A DNA stretch of 26,995 nt from Candidatus Saccharibacteria bacterium UBA3304 (GTDB lineage: Bacteria > Patescibacteriota > Saccharimonadia > Saccharimonadales > Saccharimonadaceae), in contig DESW01000023.1 in assembly GCA_002361425.1 (NCBI GenBank), forward strand, positions 1 to 26,995. Reading direction: 5' to 3'. The notes beneath the pieces were generated by a model that was not told the origin of the DNA, made no database searches, and worked only from the letters and a program-made list of their open reading frames with translations. Shown piece after piece: positions 21,606-26,995 of this stretch. Every line of letters begins with the position of its first letter. Position 1 is the first letter of the stretch. A program made the position numbers and the translations under genes.

Positions 21606-23606
21606 TCAGTTCAAAGTGGTTAGGCGCTGATATTTACGGACACTGGCGCTTAACTCCTTATATTCTACCATATTGTAGCCCTGCTTAGCGAAGTCCTTCA
21701 CGAGCTGGTCGGCACGATGGACGAGTTTTGTATCAGTAATTGAAGCGATGCGAAGATCCATAGCGCCATGCTGGAGCGAGCCATAAATTTCGCCCGGACC
21801 GCGCAGTTTCAAATCCACCTCAGCGAGATAAAAACCGTCCTGCGAGCGCTCAATTTCGCGCAGACGCTTCGTCGGCGCATCGGTCGAGGAATTGACGAGG
21901 TAACAATAGCTCGCCGCACTACCGCGTCCTACACGGCCGCGGAGCTGATGAAGCTGACTGAGGCCATACTGGTCCGCATCGGCAATTACCATAGCAGTAG
22001 CATTCGGCACATTAACGCCAACTTCGACGACGGTCGTCGAAACAAGCACCTGGATTTCATTTTTAGCAAAGAGCGTCATAATCTCGTCTTTTTCGGCTGG
22101 CTTCATTTTGCCATGCAAGTAGGCAACATTGTAATTCGGAAAACGTTTCGCAATTTTCTTTACTTCAGCCTGAACGGATTTCAATTCCGACTCGCCCTTA
22201 TCATCAATTTTCTTACAAATATAGTAGGCCTGGTGACCGGCATCGAGTTCTTTTTCGACTGCGTCCCACATCTGCGCCGTGCTAACCGGCGAAACAATCT
22301 TAGTCGTAATTGGCTGGCGACCGGCTGGTAATTCGTCGAGGATAGAAACCGAAAGATCGCCAAAGATTGTGAGCTGAAGTGAGCGCGGGATTGGCGTTGC
22401 GGTCATAGAAAGCAAGTGCGGCATTGTATGCGCTTTAGCAAGCAACTTCTGACGTTGTGCCACGCCGAAACGATGCTGTTCATCAATAATCGCGAGACCA
22501 AGATTCTTGAATTCAGTATCGTCAGTAATAAGAGCATGCGTGCCGATAACGAGGTCAACTTCTCCGGCTTTAATATGCTTCTTGAGCTCTGGCTTGCGCT
22601 TGGTTGAGCCGGTTAGCAATGCGATATTCAACTCGCCGCCAAAGAGTTTCTGAAGCGATTCAGCATGCTGCGTCGCAAGTACCTCGGTTGGCGCCATAAG
22701 CGCAGTCTGGAAGCCAGCCTTTGCAGCAACATAGGCACTGAGCGCGGCAACCATAGTTTTACCAGAGCCAACATCGCCCTGAAGCAAACGGTTCATCGGG
22801 ATTTCATTATCCATGTCCTGAATAATTTCCCAGGTCGCGAGGCGCTGTGCGTTCGTGAGCTTAAATGGCAGCTTCGCTACGAACTTTTTGAAGACTTCCA
22901 TATCAGCTTTAATTGGCGCGGTATGGAGCTTTTGGTTCTCTTCGCGATTGAGACGAGCGGCGAGAAGCAACGAGAATAATTCCTCGACCGCCAAGTATTC
23001 GCGGCCTTTCTTAGCCTGCTCAACTGACTCCGGAAAATGCACATTCAGTAAGGCATCGGCGCGACCAGGAAGATTTGGAATCATATCCGGCACGAGTGCG
23101 ATATTATTCTGTATGGTCTTAATAAACTTCTTAAAGTCTGGCGACTTAATGGATCCGCGCGCAGGATAAATTGGCTGAATTTTATCCGTATCCGGCGCGT
23201 CATATTCATCGCCCTTCACTGCGGATGGGTTCTGGAGCTGATAGCGACCGTAGCTCAGCTGCATGTTGCCGCTAAAATAATATTCACCCTGCTCGGAGAA
23301 TTGTTTGGCGCGATAAGGCTGATTAAACCAGATTGCCTTAATAGCGCCAGTTTTATCGCGAAGAGTAGCCTCAGTTAACGTTAGACGACCTTTGACGCGG
23401 CGCGTATTAATAGACTCCACACGAGCCTTAACCGTAACATTGCCCGGCTTCAAATCGGCGATGTTTTGCGCCTGTTGGAAGTTCTCATAGTCGCGCGGCA
23501 AATGATAAATGAGATCGCGAAGCATAAAAATGCCGGCCTTATGTAAGACCTCGGCAGTTTTAGGGCCGATACCTTTGACCTCCTCGATTGGCGCCGCCAA
23601 ATCCAT
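21606..23606 (-). CDS. recG: ATP-dependent DNA helicase RecG
   Basis: RecG reverses stalled replication forks and moves Holliday junctions. The 666-residue protein (usual about 690) has the N-terminal wedge with an OB fold (about 1-200, helix-hairpin-helix-like VKGIGPKTAEVL at 10-21), Walker A GDVGSGKT (277-284), motif Ia APTEVLATQH (305-314), Walker B DEQHRFGV (375-382, the RecG hallmark), motif III MTATPIPRSL, and motif VI region QLRGRVGRG. The TRG-type C-terminal region (SQDGFYLAEVDLKLRGPGE) is complete. A TATAAT at 23618-23613 ends 6 bases before ATG 23606, so it likely has its own leaderless promoter in the 14-base gap after trmD. It appears to lead recG, the PLC-like gene and rsmD. Confidence 0.97.
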   Translation of the reverse strand: MDLAAPIEEVKGIGPKTAEVLHKAGIFMLRDLIYHLPRDYENFQQAQNIADLKPGNVTVKARVESINTRRVKGRLTLTEATLRDKTGAIKAIWFNQPYRAKQFSEQGEYYFSGNMQLSYGRYQLQNPSAVKGDEYDAPDTDKIQPIYPARGSIKSPDFKKFIKTIQNNIALVPDMIPNLPGRADALLNVHFPESVEQAKKGREYLAVEELFSLLLAARLNREENQKLHTAPIKADMEVFKKFVAKLPFKLTNAQRLATWEIIQDMDNEIPMNRLLQGDVGSGKTMVAALSAYVAAKAGFQTALMAPTEVLATQHAESLQKLFGGELNIALLTGSTKRKPELKKHIKAGEVDLVIGTHALITDDTEFKNLGLAIIDEQHRFGVAQRQKLLAKAHTMPHLLSMTATPIPRSLQLTIFGDLSVSILDELPAGRQPITTKIVSPVSTAQMWDAVEKELDAGHQAYYICKKIDDKGESELKSVQAEVKKIAKRFPNYNVAYLHGKMKPAEKDEIMTLFAKNEIQVLVSTTVVEVGVNVPNATAMVIADADQYGLSQLHQLRGRVGRGSAASYCYLVNSSTDAPTKRLREIERSQDGFYLAEVDLKLRGPGEIYGSLQHGAMDLRIASITDTKLVHRADQLVKDFAKQGYNMVEYKELSASVRKYQRLTTLN

Positions 23607-23612
23607 AGGTAT

Positions 23613-23618
23613 ATTATA
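23613..23618 (-). promoter_or_regulatory. -10 box of recG
   Basis: GATATAAT on the minus strand between the trmD stop and ATG 23606, with a 6-base gap to the start codon. No Shine-Dalgarno sequence is present. Confidence 0.5.
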
Positions 23619-23620
23619 TC

Positions 23621-24277
23621 TTATTCAGCGGGTTCAGTCGGAGCGTTTTCGGCACGCCACTTGGCGATTTCGCCATGATTGCCATTAAGGAGAACTTCTG
23701 GCACTTTCATGCCGCGGAATTCAGCTGGACGAGTGTATTGTGGGTATTCGTAATTATCGCCGTCAGAAAAGCTCTCAATCTCAGCACTAGTTTCCCCGCC
23801 GAGTACACCAGGAATAAGGCGGACAATAGAATCAATCACAGTCATCGTTGGCAATTCGCCGCCAGTAAGAATGAATTTGCCGATAGAAATCTGATAGTCA
23901 ACAAGCGCCAAGATGCGCTCATCGTAACCTTCATAGTGTGGGCAAATAAAGATGAGGTTCTCGCCAGATTTCGCAAACTCTTCGGCACGAGGCTGGTCCC
24001 AAATGCGACCTTTCGGTGTCATGAGGACAACTTTTGCGTCCGGATTGCGCGTCTTCGCATCTTCAACGGCAGCAAAAATCGGCTCAGGCTTAAGCAACAT
24101 ACCATCGCCGCCGCCATATGGCGTATCATCAACTTGATGACGAGGGCCGAGGCCGAACGGACGCAAATCGATAAGCTCAAACTCAACGAGCTTTCTGTCC
24201 TGGGCTTTCCAGAGCATCGACTGGTTAAAAACCTTGTCAAACATCTCTGGGAAGAGTGTAATTACGGAGATTTTCAT
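23621..24277 (-). CDS. trmD: tRNA (guanine37-N1)-methyltransferase TrmD
   Basis: TrmD methylates G37 next to the anticodon in tRNAs with G36 and prevents frameshifting; it is a SPOUT-class dimer. The 218-residue protein (usual about 240) starts MKISVITLFPEMFDKVF and shows DTPYGGGDGMLLKPEPI (about 52-68), LMTPKGRIWDQPRAEE (about 84-99), ICPHYEGYDERI (about 110-121) and SIGKFILTGGELPTMTVIDS (about 131-150), which form the knot and S-adenosylmethionine site. The C-terminal domain is somewhat short. The ATG overlaps the grpE stop (TAATG), so it belongs to the hrcA-grpE transcript and may share heat-shock control. The usual trmD neighbours rpsP, rimM and rplS are absent. Confidence 0.96.
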   Translation of the reverse strand: MKISVITLFPEMFDKVFNQSMLWKAQDRKLVEFELIDLRPFGLGPRHQVDDTPYGGGDGMLLKPEPIFAAVEDAKTRNPDAKVVLMTPKGRIWDQPRAEEFAKSGENLIFICPHYEGYDERILALVDYQISIGKFILTGGELPTMTVIDSIVRLIPGVLGGETSAEIESFSDGDNYEYPQYTRPAEFRGMKVPEVLLNGNHGEIAKWRAENAPTEPAE

Positions 24278-24822
24278 TATTTCTTTTCTACTTTTACGAG
24301 TGCTGGGCGAATAAGTTCACCTTCATAGCGGTAGCCGGCACGGAGAGTCTCAGCGATAACTTCTTTATCGCCATCGCCTTCAACCATAATGGCATCATGA
24401 ATGTCTGGATTGAATGCGCTACCCTTCTTACTTTCGACGCGTTCGAGCTTCAATTCTTTGAGAGTCTTTTCGAGAGACTTTTCGAGTGGCTTGAGGCTTT
24501 CGTTTGCGGCAATCGCGAGATCAATATTATCGAGCAATGGAAGAATTTTGTTAACTGTTGCGTTTTTTACAACATTTCCATACTGAACCTTCTGAGCCTC
24601 AGCTTGGCGACGGAAGTTCTCAAAGTCAGCACGGGTACGCTGAAGGTCAGCAGTAAGTTCGGCTACTTTATCATTAGCCTGAGCAACTGCGGCCTGAGCG
24701 GCAGCAATGGCTGCTTCGCCGCGATCCTCATTAGACTGCTCATCATGCAAGTCATTATCGCGAGAATCGACACTATTATTCGTCTTCTGCTCTGCTACTG
24801 GTTCAGTTTCACTATTGTTCAT
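24277..24822 (-). CDS. grpE: GrpE, nucleotide exchange factor of DnaK
   Basis: GrpE releases ADP from DnaK and can act as a thermosensor. The 181-residue protein has a disordered acidic, Asn-rich N-terminus (about 1-40), a long dimerising coiled coil (about 40-100, with DLQRTRADFENFRRQAEAQK, the typical RaeFeNyrRR-like segment), and the C-terminal beta domain (about 125-181) with FNPDIHDAIMV (usual FDPNxHeAv), a turn DGDKEVIAETLRAGYRYEGELIRPALVKV. The start lies 11 bases inside hrcA. The order hrcA-grpE is conserved in many bacteria, but here trmD follows instead of dnaK and dnaJ. Confidence 0.95.
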   Translation of the reverse strand: MNNSETEPVAEQKTNNSVDSRDNDLHDEQSNEDRGEAAIAAAQAAVAQANDKVAELTADLQRTRADFENFRRQAEAQKVQYGNVVKNATVNKILPLLDNIDLAIAANESLKPLEKSLEKTLKELKLERVESKKGSAFNPDIHDAIMVEGDGDKEVIAETLRAGYRYEGELIRPALVKVEKK

Positions 24823-25561
24823 CGTAAATTACATCCTCCAACATTAAGCCCGCATGACGTACGAGCGACATTACCCTTTTATATGATTGACGCGTAGGAC
24901 CAAGCACGCCGATATAGCTGCGGTCAGAATATGGCGAGCGGAAACGCGAAATAATGAGAGAGACATTAGAAGTTTTGCCGACTGGATTCTCGGAGCCAAT
25001 ATAGACATTGATAGCCTCATTCGGCTGGACTTCTTGGAGCCATGGGCGAATATTATCGAGCAACTTGCCTACAGCCTGGACCTGCTGAGTCTGGATAAAT
25101 TCCGGCTGAGAGAAGAGACCACCGAAACCAGAAACATAGAGCTGGTCGCCAATCGTTGCGAGACCGAGGTTGCCGGTAAGCTCAACAAGGCTATCGACAG
25201 CTGTACGGATCGCATAATCGGCACGAGTCTGAGCTTGAATACGAGTAGTGAGCGCCTTGGCAGTGCGGTCAGATTTGCCGCTCTCTAAGCGTGGCGCATA
25301 CTCGGCAACATCCTCTGCATGGTCGAAGTTTTCCTGCAAGGAATTGACATAGAGGCGATAACCGGCGTCGGTAGGAATGCGACCAGCAGAAGTATGCGGC
25401 TGCATAATGTAACCCATCTGCTCGAGCTTGCCCATCTCGGCACGAATAGTTGCTGAAGAACAATCAAAAAGCTTAGCAAGAGTGACGGAACCAACAGGTG
25501 TCGCAAGCTCTGCATACTCTTCGATAATGGCGTATAAAATCTCTCTTTGACGATCTGTCAT
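24812..25561 (-). CDS. hrcA: Heat-shock repressor HrcA, shortened
   Basis: HrcA binds CIRCE operators and represses heat-shock genes until misfolded protein accumulates. The 249-residue protein is about 90 residues shorter than usual. The winged-helix N-terminus is intact (MTDRQREILYAIIEEY, TPVGSVTLAKLFDCSSATIRAEMGKLEQ, QPHTSAGRIPTDAGYRLYV), and the C-terminal IGVLGPTRQSYKRVMSLV matches the usual IGViGPxRMxY signature. The missing part therefore lies in the central GAF-like and inserted dimerisation region. A CIRCE-like element and a promoter lie directly upstream, indicating autoregulation. It begins the hrcA-grpE-trmD unit. Confidence 0.93.
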   Translation of the reverse strand: MTDRQREILYAIIEEYAELATPVGSVTLAKLFDCSSATIRAEMGKLEQMGYIMQPHTSAGRIPTDAGYRLYVNSLQENFDHAEDVAEYAPRLESGKSDRTAKALTTRIQAQTRADYAIRTAVDSLVELTGNLGLATIGDQLYVSGFGGLFSQPEFIQTQQVQAVGKLLDNIRPWLQEVQPNEAINVYIGSENPVGKTSNVSLIISRFRSPYSDRSYIGVLGPTRQSYKRVMSLVRHAGLMLEDVIYDEQ

Positions 25562-25571
25562 ATTGCCTTAT

Positions 25572-25600
25572 ATTATACGCTTTTTAGCACTCAAGGTCAA
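25572..25600 (-). promoter_or_regulatory. Promoter of hrcA-grpE-trmD
   Basis: On the minus strand TTGACC (25600-25595), 17 bases, TATAAT (25577-25572), 10 bases before ATG 25561. The -35 box lies inside the spacer of the CIRCE element, so repressor binding would block RNA polymerase. Confidence 0.8.
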
Positions 25601-25610
25601 TGTCTGCTAA
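25584..25610 (-). promoter_or_regulatory. CIRCE operator (HrcA binding site)
   Basis: The consensus is TTAGCACTC-N9-GAGTGCTAA. On the minus strand the site reads TTAGCAGAC, 9 bases, GAGTGCTAA: one arm is perfect and the other differs at two positions, with exact 9-base spacing. The imperfect arm begins at the stop codon TAG of the preceding gene (25607-25609). Confidence 0.88.
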
Positions 25611-26713
25611 TTGTTCGCTGGGATGCGGAAGAAGCTCTTATCATTCAATAAAGTGTTAAGACGATCCTTAGTCTTAATGGCATTTAGTGTCTTAATGAAA
25701 TCATTAGCCTTAGCCTTCTCGCCGGTTGTTTCGTACGTATAGAAGCTACCAGTATTCTTCATGACAATAAGATAGCTATTCTTAACAAATGCGGTTTCGT
25801 CGGATTTAATAATTAAGAACTGCGTAAATGAACTATTGTAGACATGAATCGTGCCATCAGTTTCATAGCCGAAGAAGTACTGATCGTTGACGAAGACCTT
25901 TTTATTGGCACGGACTTTTTCCGAGCCAGTCGAGAGGTCAATCAAACGTTGCGAGCTGCCATTGCGAGCAACAATGTAGCTATTTGCAATGTTCGTCATA
26001 TCCTTATATGTGTCAGAGGCGATATTGGTATAGAATTCGTCATAAGTGAACTCCGTAATCTGGCGATTGGACGTAATATTATAGAGCGCGGATTGGCCGG
26101 ATTCTGGATCGAGAATCGCATAAGTAGAGCCGCCCCACTTAAAGATAGTGATTGCATGATAGTCTTTGTTGGCTATCGAAGTGAGCGTAGACTTCTTATT
26201 AGCCTTATCATACATGAAGTATTTGTTGCCATCGCGAACAATAATTGAATTATTGTCGATGTCGGTGGTCTTATCACATTTTGCGTTAGTGCACTTATAG
26301 CCCTCAACGCGGCCATATTTAGCCTCTTCTTCTGGTGCAGCAATTTCGTCTGGGGCAACAGTCTTTTGGCTAGCGATAGTTGCATTTACAATTAGCCAGC
26401 CGCCAACAGCAAAAATAGCTGCAAAGAAAATGCCGATTGCAATATAAATACCAGTACGCTTTGCTCTTGCTGCTTCTTCGGCAAGTTTCTGCTGACGTAG
26501 AATCTCGGCGTTTCGCGCATTAATAGCAGCTAGCTGCTGATCCGCCTCTTCGCGCGTAGACATCACGACGCTCTGAGTTTGTACGTTTTCGTACTTTGCC
26601 TGACCCATCTTAATAAATGGGTTGTTCTGCATGACCTTGTCGAGCATAGAAACATCGTCTTGCTCTGGCTGCTGTGGCTGCGGATTTTGGTTATCAAGAT
26701 TATTATTGTCCAT
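25607..26713 (-). CDS. Membrane-anchored hypothetical protein with cytoplasmic coiled coil and beta-rich outer domain
   Basis: A 368-residue protein with an Asn/Gln/Pro-rich N-terminus, a charged helical stretch likely to form a coiled coil (about 55-87, REEADQQLAAINARNAEILR), one transmembrane helix at about 88-112 (GIYIAIGIFFAAIFAVGGWLIV), and an outer domain to the end. Repeating short blocks of the form xxYxVxxNGxxxLIDLSTG, YFFGYETDGTIHVYN and LIVMKNTGSFYTYETTG suggest a beta-propeller-like fold. Two Cys (YKCTNAKC) just outside the membrane may form a disulfide. No family is recognised. A TGTTAATAT box ends 6 bases before ATG 26713, with no Shine-Dalgarno sequence. Its stop codon lies inside the CIRCE element of hrcA. 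Confidence 0.8.
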   Translation of the reverse strand: MDNNNLDNQNPQPQQPEQDDVSMLDKVMQNNPFIKMGQAKYENVQTQSVVMSTREEADQQLAAINARNAEILRQQKLAEEAARAKRTGIYIAIGIFFAAIFAVGGWLIVNATIASQKTVAPDEIAAPEEEAKYGRVEGYKCTNAKCDKTTDIDNNSIIVRDGNKYFMYDKANKKSTLTSIANKDYHAITIFKWGGSTYAILDPESGQSALYNITSNRQITEFTYDEFYTNIASDTYKDMTNIANSYIVARNGSSQRLIDLSTGSEKVRANKKVFVNDQYFFGYETDGTIHVYNSSFTQFLIIKSDETAFVKNSYLIVMKNTGSFYTYETTGEKAKANDFIKTLNAIKTKDRLNTLLNDKSFFRIPANN

Positions 26714-26768
26714 GCTACAATATTAACATAAATCAGATTAAAATGCTTTAGCTTATAACGGAGATAAG

Positions 26769-26995
26769 ATGGAAGAAAAAGTTGCAAAAATCAGAGAATG
26801 GCTCGGTACCGGCAGTATTAACGTGTTTGGCCTACCTTTCTCCGGCAAAGACACAGTTGGACTTCGCCTCGCAGAATTACTAGGCGCTAAATTCCTTAGC
26901 TCCGGCCTAATCCTTCGCGCCGCAGAAAAAGAAGACAAAGAGCTCTCAAAAGAACTCGCCGCCGGTAACTTGGCACCAACTGATACTTTCCGTCG
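26769..26995 (+). CDS. Adenylate kinase-like nucleoside monophosphate kinase, cut by window edge
   Basis: The first 75 codons of a P-loop NMP kinase. FGLPFSGKDT (20-29) takes the place of GxPGSGKGT, LSSGLILRAAE (about 44-54) matches the NMP-binding isTGDlLR, and ELAAGNLAPTDTFR matches the region around the conserved G-x-L-v-p motif. So the fold is adenylate-kinase-like, but the loop is diverged (Phe for Gly-type position, Asp for Gly after Lys), so the specificity is uncertain. GGAG lies 5 bases before ATG 26769, and TATAAC at 26754-26759 could be its -10 box. It diverges from the anchored protein gene across a 55-base gap. The 3' part is outside the window. Confidence 0.75.
   Translation, partial: MEEKVAKIREWLGTGSINVFGLPFSGKDTVGLRLAELLGAKFLSSGLILRAAEKEDKELSKELAAGNLAPTDTFR

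Noticed and set aside
1..26995. Recoded TGA (as in Gracilibacteria and Absconditabacteria)
   Set aside because: TGA ends parA, recG and the alkD-like gene at family-appropriate lengths, so the standard code applies.
1..26995. CRISPR arrays, insertion sequences or prophage
   Set aside because: No regularly spaced repeats, transposase motifs or phage structural genes are present.

Overview
The window looks like chromosomal DNA from a small-genome bacterium of the Candidate Phyla Radiation (Patescibacteria), most likely Saccharibacteria/TM7. This is inferred from gene content and style, not from a marker-gene tree. The signs are very tight packing (TAATG, TGATG and ATGA junctions; no gap above about 185 bases), trimmed versions of standard proteins (HrcA of 249 residues, a dimethyladenosine transferase without its C-terminal domain), many short membrane proteins with Lys-rich tails, tandem FemX-like proteins, and the standard code with TGA used as stop (parA, recG). 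There are no insertion sequences, no CRISPR array and no phage genes. Mid-range GC is fairly uniform, apart from a more AT-rich CotH/lectin gene and a few hypothetical genes.

Layout. Bases 1-3751 (minus): a promoter near 3780-3807 drives an HdeD-like membrane protein, a degenerate Mur-ligase-like protein, parA, parB and frr (ribosome recycling factor, cut by the left edge). Bases 3819-7829 (minus): a cell-wall operon of a MurF-like ligase without the usual N-terminal domain, an alpha/beta hydrolase and two FemX-type aminoacyltransferases. Bases 8013-10881 (plus): a hypothetical gene with its own promoter and terminator, a two-helix membrane protein, a TrmH/SpoU RNA methyltransferase, an Erm/KsgA-like methyltransferase, an AlkD-like DNA glycosylase and a 69-residue protein. 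Bases 10889-16310 (minus): a secreted CotH-kinase/ricin-lectin protein split by a frameshift inside a (CT)9 tract, then trigger factor and an FAD-linked oxidase. Bases 16405-18060: a small hypothetical gene (minus), tRNA-Leu(UAG) and a membrane-anchored protein (plus). Bases 18108-20763 (minus): S51 peptidase, SDR reductase, anchored hypothetical protein and RsmD. Bases 20747-26713 (minus): PLC/P1-nuclease-like protein, RecG, TrmD, GrpE, HrcA with a CIRCE-like operator, and an anchored beta-rich protein. An adenylate-kinase-like gene leaves the right edge on the plus strand.

Working together: the Mur-like, hydrolase and FemX genes point to peptidoglycan precursor and cross-bridge synthesis. 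HrcA, GrpE and Tig are the protein-folding set, with HrcA probably autoregulated. RsmD, TrmD, TrmH, the Erm-like enzyme, tRNA-Leu and Frr serve translation. The strongest candidate for new biology is the secreted CotH/lectin gene: its reading frame depends on the number of CT repeats, as in phase-variable surface genes, and its start codon lies inside what looks like the trigger-factor terminator. A second window-wide pattern is a -10 box only 6-10 bases before many start codons, which suggests widespread leaderless transcription.
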